NCBI GenBank assembly: GCA_963931865.1
Contig: OZ007507.1
Location: 18,643,523-18,707,522 of the forward strand
DNA length: 64,000 nt
DNA from: Axinella damicornis
Taxonomy: Eukaryota; Porifera; Demospongiae; Axinellida; Axinellidae
Direction: 5' to 3'
A program made the position numbers and the translations under genes. Shown in pieces: positions 36,991 through 48,900 of this stretch. A model generated the notes under the pieces. It was not told where the DNA came from. It saw only the letters and a list, made by a program, of their open reading frames with translations, and ran no database searches. Numbering within the stretch: position 1 is the first letter of the stretch; each line of letters starts with the position of its first letter.

Positions 36991-39900
36991 CTGCAGAATT
37001 AGGGGGGGAAAAAGCTACATCATCACAGGTAGAAACTGAAGTGCAATTAGTGCTCACAAAGTTGAAAGTGGTGGCTCAATAGTGCATAATTCTGGGTTTG
37101 TTCAAATTTTACTATTTTGACAGCTGTAAATAATTATTGCTGAAGTACAATTCACACTCACACAAGTGACACGCTAATTTCCGTACAAGGAGTGGAAAGT
37201 GATATGTCTAGCCTTGTTCCCAGGCCCCCATCCAGCTTCACCGGCGGGGGCCTAGGAATGAGGCTAACGATAGTCAAAGCTGAATGGCTTCCTAATGCTG
37301 AAGTCAGTCAGTTGAAACATGTTACACCCAAAGGTATGCATAATTATTATACGTCATTTAATTGGCTTAGCAGAGGACTCCAGAGACAAACAACTACAAA
37401 TCTGCAATAATGTAATTTCCTGGGTGTTTACGATCTGTTGTCCTTCCCCATCGTCCATGTTTAGTGCTGAAAATCTCCCTATATATACCTGTATGTTAAT
37501 TTTTCCACCATTATGTTAAGTATCTCGCCCCCCACCACCTTTCAGTCCACCTGGCTTCGATTCAGTTCTTTTCACTTGGTGAAAAGAAGCAAATGAAACT
37601 ACTGTATAAGTGCATGGTGCTTGAAGTCACATCAAAGGGTGGACAGCACATGGGATAACTTAGGCCTGATGTCAAATATTCCTGAGAAAGGATATGCATG
37701 ATTGCCGACATCACAACACATGCATGACATGACACTTATCAGTACCTTAATCGCTTCCTCTGACATGCCAGCCATGCTGCAAGTAATTTGGGTTGCTAAT
37801 CCCATGCAGCTCAACCGCAATAATACTTTACTACCTGGACGAATAATTATGATATAGAGTCAGAAAGTGTAATTACTCACAGGAGATCCCTGCTGATGTA
37901 GGAACTGGAGGTGGGTGCCACAAGAAGCCCAACAAAGAATGCTGGAAGAACTAGATGAAATGAAATGTGTACTTAATTGCTGTAGATGCAGATAATAGTT
38001 TTGCTGGCCAATATATTAGTCCCTTAATTGGCAGAGAGGTTGTGCCAGCAATTTAAAACAAGCATTTACATGCACTTCCTCATGCCCCACTAGTAGCTAG
38101 TGGTTGCACTCTCTCCTGACAGTCTGGCTCCGGTTTGCTCCTATAATTTATATTGCTGGTCATCATCACCAGGCTCCTCACTAGCGGAAGAGGCAATTGT
38201 TAGGTCTTTATAATCCCAAGGGCATTGTGACAAGCATACCCTGGTCCCTCACAGTAGAAATGGTGCACAGTGTATTGAGTGAGGTTTGTGTCCAGTGGAC
38301 AATGCAGGCCTGTATGAATGGCCGGGACTGTGTGCACCAAAACCTCTGTTGTCTCCGGGTTTATGCTAGGAGACAAAGTCTACTGGAAGGTCTGCCCTGA
38401 CCTCATTTTGACACTTCAGCATTGCTGTACGCCATCATCACTGGAGGGATGGGCAACTCTGAAGTCTCGCAGGCATTGTGACTCCTAATGCCTACAAAAA
38501 CTATCTTGTTTAATAACAGTGTGGTGCTTAAGGTTATGATGCATGAACAATTAGGAGGCAGCTGTCAGCACATAAAACAACGAGATAATGTTATTCATAG
38601 CAGAAGCGGTACATGTAAATGCGGTACAAATTCAATTAACTCAGTTATATGTAAGTGAACCTGGCCGGCCATGCAGACTACTATAGTACTATATCACCAC
38701 TGGCTTGGGTATAACTTACTCCATGATACAATTGCAGCCTTCAGGACATAATTTGTAGTGTGTGTACCGAAGACCTTCACAAGTTCCAGGTAAAGGAGAA
38801 TCGACTCTGCTGCTGTCCAGAAGAAGTACACCAACATGAAGTAGTGCAAGAGCGCTGAGAAGATTCCACAAAGGACATCTGGCAATGGAACTCTGCTTTT
38901 CAGTGATGCTGCAACAAACGACAGGTAGAACCCAAGAAGGGCAGCACAGTAGTTCACGAGCATCTTTCCATAAGCACCAGAACGCAATTTCCTGGAGGAC
39001 ACAGAGTGACGGTTATTTCTTTGCTTGCTTCCCAGAATCTCAAGTGTACTTAAAGCAGTGTGCAATGTGTGTGGTCTGGAGAGTCATTCTGTGGCTAGCA
39101 AAGAGTCTGGAGTGTTATTCTGTGGCTAGCGAAGAGTCTGGAGTGTTATTCTGTGGCTAGCGAAGAGTCTGGAGTGTTAGTCTGTGGCTAGGGAAGAGTC
39201 TGGAGTGTTAGTCTGTGGCTAGTGAAGAGTCTGGAGTGTTAGTCTGTGGCTAGTGAAGAGTCTGGAGTGTTAGTCTGTCACTAGGGAAGAGTCTGGAGTG
39301 TTAGTCTGTGGCTAGGGAAGAGTCTGGAGTGTTAGTCTGTGGCTAGGGAAGAGTCTGGAGTGTTAGTCTGTGGCTAGCGAAGAGTCTGGAGTGTTAGTCT
39401 GTGGCTAGGGAAGAGTCTGGAGTGTTATTCTGTGGCTAGTGAAGAGTCTGGAGTGTTAGTCTGTGGCTAGGGAAGAGTCTGGAGTGTTATTCTGTGGCTA
39501 GTGAAGAGTCTGGAGTGTTATTCTGTGGCTAGCGAAGAGTCTGGAGTGTTAGTCTGTGGCTAGGGAAGAGTCTGGAGTGTTATTCTGTGGCTAGCGAAGA
39601 GTCTGGAGTGTTAGTCTGTGGCTAGCGAAGAGTCTGGAGTGTTAGTCTGTGGCTAGCGAAGAGTCTGGAGTGTTAGTCTGTCACTAGGGAAGAGTCTGGA
39701 GTGTTAGTCTGTGGCTAGGGAAGAGTCTGGAGTGTTAGTCTGTGGCTAGGGAAGAGTCTGGAGTGTTATTCTGTGGATAGCGAAGAGTCTGGAGTGTTAG
39801 TCTGTGGCTAGGGAAGAGTCTGGAGTGTTATTCTGTGGCTAGCGAAGAGTCTGAAGTGTTAGTCTGTGGCTAGCGAAGAGTCTGGAGTGTTAGTCTGTGG

Positions 39901-42900
39901 CTAGGGAAGAGTCTGGAGTGTTATTCTGTGGCTAGCGAAGAGTCTGGAGTGTTAGTCTGTGGCTAGGGAAGAGTCTGGAGTGTTATTCTGTGGCTAGCGA
40001 AGAGTCTGGAGTGTTAGTCTGTGGCTAGCGAAGAGTCTGGAGTGTTAGTCTGTGGCTAGCGAAGAGTCTGGAGTGTTAGTCTGTCACTAGGGAAGAGTCT
40101 GGAGTGTTAGTCTGTGGCTAGGGAAGAGTCTGGAGTGTTATTCTGTGGCTAGCGAAGAGTCTGGAGTGTTAGTCTGTGGCTAGGGAAGAGTGGAGTGTTA
40201 TTCTGTGGCTAGCGAAGAGTCTGGAGTGTTAGTCTGTGGCTAGCGAAGAGTCTGGAGTGTTATTCTGTGGCTAGCGAAGAGTCTGGAGTGTTAGTCTGTG
40301 GCTAGGGAAGAGTCTGGAGTGTTAGTCTGTGGCTAGGGAAGAGTCTGGAGTGTTATTCTGTGGCTAGCGAAGAGTCTGGAGTGTTAGTCTGTGGCTAGCG
40401 AAGAGTCTGGAGTGTTAGTCTGTGGCTAGGGAAGAGTCTGGAGTGTTATTCTGTGGCTAGCGAAGAGTCTGGAGTGTTAGTCTGTGGCTAGCGAAGAGTC
40501 TGGAGTGTTAGTCTGTGGCTAGCGAAGAGTCTGGAGTGTTAGTCTGTCACTAGGGAAGAGTCTGGAGTGTTATTCTGTGGCTAGCGAAGAGTCTGGAGTG
40601 TTAGTCTGTGGCTAGCGAAGAGTCTGGAGTGTTAGTCTGTGGCTAGGGAAGAGTCTGGAGTGTTATTCTGTGGCTAGCGAAGAGTCTGAAGTGTTAGTCT
40701 GTGGCTAGCGAAGAGTCTGGAGTGTTAGTCTGTGGCTAGCGAAGAGTCTGGAGTGTTAGTCTGTGGCTAGGGAAGAGTCTGGAGTGTTAGTCTGTGGCTA
40801 GGGAAGAGTCTGGAGTGTTAGTCTGTGGCTAGGGAAGAGTCTGGAGTGTTAGTCTGTGGCTAGGGAAGAGTCTGGTGTGTCATTCCTTCTTGGGATGCAG
40901 TTTCAAAATGTGTGCCAGAATATTATCCCACAGGTCTATGCTTATTCCAATGAAAATATATGGAGAGCTACATGCAGTGGAATATGGAGCCACATTCACA
41001 TTTGATTGTCCTCATCATCCACTGCAATCACCTAGCTCTACACGTGTCTACTATGGAACCCCCCAATGGAAAAGCACTGCTATCCTTGTAAGTGGAAATG
41101 ATCATTAATTTCACCCAGTAACAAAGCAGATGGCGTGGAAATGAGGCCAGGGAATGGACAAATGAGACTAAAAGAGTACAGTGCCAAAACATTGTTTGAT
41201 CATACGTACAATCATCGTAGGGTTAGGGTTACGGTTAGGGTTAAGGTTAGGGTTCGTATGTAGTACATACCTTGATATGAAGTAAGTTAAGAGGGTAACA
41301 ATGAGGACTACCATGGAGATTACAATTCCAATATACGTGATGACTTCAAGTGATTGTTGAACTCCTCGATCCGTAGGTGTGGTTGTGCCAGTAGTTCTGC
41401 GTGGAGTTAAGTCCTAATAGAGTAAATGTTCACCGGCATCATTACAGGAAATTGAGTATTTGTGGGTGTCTTAAAGAACTAGGTAGAAGTAGCTGTCATA
41501 GACTGCGGCCAGATGTGGATATGCTATATGATAGTACTTTGACTACGTATACATGCACAAAAATTGTATTACTCCAAAATTGTTATGCCTGGTGTTTAGT
41601 TTGCTCTTCTGTTTGCAATGAGCAGAGGGCAGCAAATTATTAACCCTTTAACCACTGAATTCTTCCCACCAAGACCACACATTTTCATGCATTCAGCGCA
41701 CACCACTTTCGTAGGTATTCCTCTCCCACAGCATTCGCTGCTCAGCGGCCAAACTTGGTGGGGCCCGCACACATGGAGAGACCCCTCTGGCAATACTGTT
41801 AATGATATTCATGACTCCCCACAAGCCCAGCAATCGGAGGTCAAAGGTGGATGTCGGCCGGATTTTCGCCCAGCATTTCCCTAAACTTGGGCCAGATCTG
41901 ACTGATGGCACACTTTACACCACCAATTTGCATGTTTTCTTGAGGCCCTGGGTGGGGTCTATGAATATCATTAGAATCAAAATCCTCGGGTCAATGAATC
42001 TCATTAAAATCAAAAAAACGCCCACAACATGCGAAGGGGGGGGGCTGCCGCCCCCCCTTTCGATACCCCCCCCCCCCCCCCCCCCCCCTGCTTGTACATT
42101 TAGTGGGGGAGGCGCGCCGAAATCCGACCAAATTTTGGAGTTCTGGCCTCAAAGTCATCCCTGGGCCCTCTGAAGCTTTTTTGGTCGCTCTTTGGACTGA
42201 CGAGAAGCCCTACAAGTGCATAGGGTCTAAATGACGTCTATAGACGTCAATGGGGCTTAAAGGGTTAACGTGCAAACTGTTTTAGTCACAGTGGGTTGTA
42301 ATTGTGCTGGTATTTACTCTGCAAGCGTGTGTATGTGCACACTAGCATATTCCTCTGTAAATTAGTATCCTACGGTAGTTGATATAATTACCAGGAGAAT
42401 GCCAAAGTTTGTGAGGTGGTCACATTCACATGTTGAATTTGTCTCACTCTCTGCCACAAGAACACACCCTCTTGTAGACCATCCTCCAAACCCACCTGCA
42501 AATGTATTATTAGCAACTCAAACATCATCCCTGCTCAAGAGAAATGTAAATAACAAACCATCTTCAGCAAAATCCCAGAAGACACATGTTGTGCTGCTTC
42601 CATTCTGCGCAACCTGGACATATTGTGTGAAGTGTATGAGGTATTCAGGTTATGTAGTAGACAATGTACCACAAATGCAGCTACTCCTTGAGAACTAAAC
42701 GCAATCACAGTTACTACTTTATTGCCATTATGCTCAGATTGATATGAAATTAGCTGGTATGTATAGGCTATTGCACTCAAGCAGGACTCTTAGAGACCTG
42801 AGGGATGCTACCGATAATCACTGAGGGTGAAGCCTGAGGTGATTACATATAGGTGCACCCCAAAGGTCTCTAAATGGCTAAGAGACCTGCTTGAGTGCAA

Positions 42901-45900
42901 TAACCGGCTTACACTATGGGGTATATCTTGATGAGGTGTCTGTTGGATTTTAGAGACCTCATTAAGTTCACAAGATACCATAGTCTAAGTCTAAGTAAAC
43001 ACACAAACACACCTCACTCTTCTGGAAGAAAAACACTGCACCAGGGTCAGTTATATTCTCTGGAGGAGGACCAGTGCCAACTTGAGCGGAGATGATTATA
43101 CTACCCGTCCCAAATCCTCTGTAAGTTTCAGCCAGGTCAGACGTGTTTCTCAGCTGGAAGAGGGCATCATCAAAGAACACAGAGTAGCATACCCTAAGTG
43201 CGGTATCATTGCCAGATAATTGTGAGATTGCTCTCTGAAAAATAGTTGTCGGAAGGCTGGCAAATGCTGTTGGCTGACCCTCAATATCTGCTTCATCGTC
43301 AAAAGTCTGCAAGTCATCATCTGTAATATTTTGACCTGTCACCTCCAGCTGATCGATATCACCAAGATTGGCAACGAAGACTTGTGGTAGTACAATCATT
43401 GTAGATTCATCTTCTGCTTCAATCTCATGAACTTGAAGAGCAAAGTTGTCTCTGACAAATGTGTCATTGCCATTTATGGGAATTGCAGAAGCAAAATCCT
43501 GCAAACTTGAGATCAACCTGAGAAAGTAACAAAGATGGGCTAAGCACTACCCGAAACACCATAAACATTCCAGGATACTATTTTCCAGACTTCACCGCCT
43601 GAAGAAAAATTGTATTTTGATCCATGTTGCTCACCTTGATGATGATTGACTGATCTCATGACTACTAAGAATCCTTGAAGGATTGGCATCCAACAACTGA
43701 TCAACGACGTCCAAATAGTTGTCCGTTACCTAAAGGAATATTCATATGAGAGAAAGCGTACAGTGTAACTGCAGAAAGATGCATGATCGTTAATACTCTA
43801 TGCTATTGGTACTAGTATAAACATAACGAGTTTTTGCATAATCATACATTCGGGTTTGTTGCAGCATCCCCAGTGAGTTGCTCAACAATGGCAGCTGCTA
43901 TGGTGATATCCAGAGGCTGGAGTTCAATTGCATTAGCAGTGACCTCCTTGAGACTCTCAGCAGCAACAACAGAGCTCATCTAAATTCAGTGCATGAAGAG
44001 TTAAATCATGGTACACACTACCCTGTGATTACATAATTCAGTGCATGAAGAGTTAAATCATGGTACACAATACTCTGTGTAATACAAGATGACTAGTACT
44101 TACAAGAGAGATTCGACACAGCTCAAGTGCTGTCTCACTGAAGTTACAACTGGAGACATCTGCAACTCCCCATTCAGCCTTTTCATCAAAATTGCCAAAG
44201 CAGAATCTCGTAGCGTTCTGATTGATAATTCCGGCTACCGTCCCACATGGGCATGGTATATTCACCCTGCCAATGTCAGATTCAGGCCACTGTACATCTA
44301 GGCCTCCACCCAAACTGGTGACATCCTCAGAACAGCCATCTGTGCATCCAATAAACAGTAAAATGTATGTTTAATATATAGGGTAGTTGAGACTCTATGT
44401 ACAAACAATCTCGTTTCTGCATCAGCAATGGGGACACTGATCAGCAATGGGGACAATGCAATGGGGACACTGATCAGCAATGGGGACACTGCAATGGGGA
44501 CACTGCAATGGGGACACTGATCAGCAATGGGGACACTGATCAGCAATTGATGGGGACACTGATCAGCAATGGGGGCACTGATCAGCAATGGGGACACTGC
44601 AATGGGGACACTGATCAGCAATGGGGGCACTGATCAGCAATGGGGACACTGATCAGCAATGGGGACACTGATCAGCAATGGGGACACTGCAATGGGGACA
44701 CTGCAATGGGGACACTGATCAGCAATGGGGGCAGCAATGGGGACACTGATCAGCAATGGGGACACTGCAATGGGGACACTGATCAGCAATGGGGACACTG
44801 CAATGGGGACACTGATCAGCAATGGGGACACTGATCAGCAATGGGGGCACTGATCAGCAATGGGGACACTGATCAGCAATTGGGATACTGATCAGCAATG
44901 GGGACACTGCAATGGGGACACTGATCATGTGATTGCATAGTCTGGGGACTTTTTGCATTACCAGAACGTTACTACAGAATGATGCAAAGTGCTACTCACT
45001 GTAGCTGAATTTGGTTCATGCACTCCAAAGATTGACAGTACGTGAAATTGAAGCTGCCAACACAGTTCGCAGTGCAAAAAATAGTCCATTCATGGAATTC
45101 AGTCATGACTGAGAGGCGGCAACACTACCAAGCCAACTGTTTTCCTGCAGTTTGCTGGCTTTTAGGCAGGAATTACAGGAATCAGACACTAATTCACCGA
45201 GATTCAGATCAATCCACAATTCGATAATTGAAGTAGAGCATCCTTAATTGGTTACTGTTGCTATGCTTCATCCAATAGGACCCATGCAAATTAGAAATCA
45301 TCGGGCCATTAGTAGCACCCTTGCAGTGCTCGGGACATTCTGCCTGGGAACCTCAGGTTTCTGATCCCTAGCACTTCGTATCTACCTAACTGCTACAGCT
45401 ACAATCCACTGTCCATCTGTTGTACTTGGAACCAGATGACTGAGTTAAGGCAAGGTGAAAGAGCCCATGCACCTCTATATACCGGTATGTCAAGAATGAT
45501 CTAGTTTGGCAATATGCAAGCAATGACCTCATGGCCACGTGCAGGTTCATGCAGAATACATTTGGTATAAGTATTTACATTTCACAACAGACAAGCATGG
45601 TATATACTTAGTTGGTGCTTACCAAATCTTTCCACCGCCACTGTGATGCCTGGCGGCAGAGCATCCAGTATCAACGCACGAAGTCCCATTGCTACTCCTG
45701 CTGATCCATTTTGGGAGGTGACTGTGACCCTTACGTCCAATGCCGTGCACACCACGCTGAACGTTAGAGAGAATTGTGTTTCATCTGTATCTACTGCTAC
45801 ATGAATGCTTACTCAGGAATAGGTACTTTTCACTGGTTCTTGCATAAAATGATGATTCATAGGGGATTATGTGGTTTTGGACAATCTGCTTTCCCGTTGC

Positions 45901-48900
45901 AAGACTTTTGCCAATCTGCTGTAACATACCTTTCATTTGCACCAGTTTCGGATAAGTCCTGCACTGAAGCATTTGTGTTGATCACAAAGACACCAGGCAA
46001 TGTCTGCTTAAGCTGTAAATGTAAAGAGTTAATGCAGCGATTCATATTCAGTAGATATAAACATCTTGCGGCTACTGCATGCTTGTAGCAATTACATCAT
46101 TGGACATGGATGATGTAATGCATGTGGTGCCTTTATAGATATCATGGAATGAATGATAGATATACTTATCACCATTATACGTATGCAAACCGTAATGACA
46201 CTTCACTTAGAGATGCAAGAGATCACTGCCATGATAGTCCTAACCTGTTCAACAACATCTTGCAGTTCACAATTGGTTGTACGTTTCACTAGGTTATCTG
46301 CGGAACTGTCACTATCAACTGCTGCCAAGGTGACACTGTACTGGAGCAATCCTGATGTGTTGGGACAATACAAAGCGGTAACTAAAGTTCACTGCATACA
46401 GTGGCGCTACTTGAAACCTAAGAGCACGCAATAAGGTGCTAGCTGGAAGTACTATGACCTCACACAGAGGTCAGAAATTGCCAGATGTTTATGCTATTAG
46501 ACAACCCAGAATAAATTCAAATTGTCCACGACCATGCAGAATCTGAGACAGAGGACAGAAATTGCCAGATTTTTATGCTATTAGACAACCAAAATAAATC
46601 TTAAGGACGGGGGTACTAAAACTAACTATGCTGGATAGCTTTCACACAGGAGATATTGATACTAAGTAGTTCATCATCATATTTAGCCCCCACCTTGCAG
46701 ACTGTGTACAAGGCAGCCTTTACTAGTAGCCATAAATTACAAGGAGCATCTCTATAATACATACATCACAGCTGCAGTAAGTGCTGCTAAGCATTCAAAG
46801 AGGTTTGCATATTCATAGGCCTTCTCACTCCAATGTTTGCTGTTTGCAGTACTAATCTAACACCCATTTTCTACCAATAGTGTTGGGGTACCAGGGAAGC
46901 CCCATAAGCACCCATTAACAACCCTTATTATCATCATAGGAATGAATTAACAGTAGTAACAGACACACATGAATGCAATCAAACTCAATCTGGCTCCCCC
47001 CGTCCCAAAGATACACGGTATTAGTTACCTCTGATTGATACCAAAGCACCATCAGATATTGACGTTCCCCTGGAGTTGTTGACCCTGCAAGTGTAAAATC
47101 CTCTGTCATTTGGATCAGCTCTTGGAATTGAGTAGTATGGAAGTGTTGCTCCATCAATGGAGATGTTGTTCCTGAGCCATATGTACTCCGGCGGTGGTCT
47201 GCCAGTTGCAAGGCAGGTCAAGTTCACACTTTCAAACAGCTGGTCGAGTGACGTGTTGGTGGGATGTGTAATAATATTGACTTCTGTTCCGTTACATTCT
47301 GCAGAAATGCAAACAATGATAAAGGCCAATGATTAAGACAGGTTCATATGCAACTACCACTATCATGTACTTTAAGCCCCTCCAATAAAGCAACCAGACT
47401 CTGATGGGCTTAGGTTCAATAATGCTCTAGGATACATTAGACTTACGATCTCGAGCATCTGAGATGATGGACACTGTGGTAGAGTTAGCAGATCGATCTA
47501 CATCAATACCTGGAGGTAAACTATCAATTATGGAGACCATGAATGTTTCAGGATCTTCGACAATCGTGTCATCATTAACAGTGATCTGTTGACGTGTACA
47601 ACTAATGGCTCCGACCCGGCTCGTAGAAGAGAACTCAACCTGCAATGTTTGAACAGTTTCGTAGTCTGCAACAGCATCTTCAGGATTGCAGAAACCATCA
47701 TCAGCAGGCAGGGGAACTGTGAGAGTGCTGGCAGTGACACTAGCAGTTGTCAGTTCCACGATGACATTGATCTCTAGTTGCTCATTTTGTAACTCATTCA
47801 GACGAAGACAGACTTCAGCATTCCGGTCAGTTTCACCAACAGAATACTCTGATTGTACCATGCCTATGAACGCAGCTGCAAGATGAAAATAAATCAAAAA
47901 TTTAATCATGAAGCTATTCATATACTATCCTGCTGTAAGCTTCTGAGAGAGACAACGAATCCACAAAGGTAGCATTCTCTGAGGGAGAGAAACACAGCTG
48001 GAATCAGCTGAGGCCTTCAGCCTGTGCTGCTGCAGACTTGCTTCCAAGGCTCCTCTGCCATGGCTCCTCTGCCATGGCTCCTCTGCCATGGCTCCTCTGC
48101 CATGGCTCCTCTGCCATGGCTCCTCTGCCATGGCTCCTCTGCCATGGCTCCTCTGCCATGGCTCCTCTGCCATGGCTTCTCTGCTAAGGCTCCTCTGCCA
48201 TGGCTCCTCTGCCATGGCTCCTCTGCCATGGCTCCTCTGCCATGGCTCCTCTGCCATGGCTCCTCTGCCATGGCTCCTCTGCCATGGCTCCTCTGCCATG
48301 GCTCCTCTGCCATGGCTCCTCTGCCATGGCTCCTCTGCCATGGCTCCTCTGCCATGGCTCCTCTGCCATGGGTCCAGTGGGTTGGCGGTAAGAGGATCTG
48401 AGTAGCAGTTCGTAGGTCCAAAATAGTCGCCGAATTTCTGTGAATTCTCCAAAGCCCCCAGGTAGAACCAAAAATTAGTTGGAGAATTCATAGGAAAATT
48501 CTGTGACTACCTGGGAGTTCATCGACTAATGTTTGGTTCTATATGGGGGTACTTCTATACTGCCATGGTGAAACAATTGAGAAATCAGCCTTGTACTGAA
48601 AACTCACCATCATCACCTACTATGACCACAGTAGCAGAGGAAGGGTTGCCAAGGGTGACCTGACGGGTCCTGGAAACCAGGTTGACCATAAAGGTTTCAG
48701 CACCTTCAGGCATCGTATCATCAGTTATTACAATCATAGCATTGCGCATGGTACCAGCAGGACTGCCACTCATAAATGTTAACTCAATGTTATCCAAGCG
48801 AAAATAGTCTTCCCCTGTGACAGTAGGAACAGATATAACTTTATACCTGTGGACATACGCACATAGCGAGCTAGACATACAACGTACTTAGTGTGGCAGT

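Larger units (their letters stand above)
11972..37451. repeat. Diverged large duplicons (GPCR tail plus Ig-ITIH_C gene)
   Basis: Copy A (about 11,972-25,225) and copy B (25,226-36,044) are collinear with scattered substitutions and indels; 36,045-37,451 repeats the GPCR-tail start of the unit. Homology of all copies to the true receptor ends inside the receptor intron after GTCCTTCCCCAT (37,451; 26,602; 13,370; 7,371; 1,372), a single shared breakpoint. One original duplication therefore fused part of a receptor intron to DNA downstream of an Ig-ITIH_C gene. Confidence 0.85.

Noticed and set aside
39072..40882. CRISPR-like appearance (31-bp repeats in a long array)
   Set aside because: There are no unique spacers; units abut directly, and the array lies in an animal gene intron. 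It is a minisatellite.
44298..44834. Repetitive frames with ISNGDTDQQWGH or PLLISVPIAV on either strand
   Set aside because: Translation of the 19/14-bp minisatellite in an intron, not a gene.
48017..48491. Long repetitive ORFs on both strands (GRGAMAEEPWQRSH type)
   Set aside because: Products of a 14-bp tandem repeat without stops; phase 1 splicing of repeat 18 to repeat 19 passes over it.
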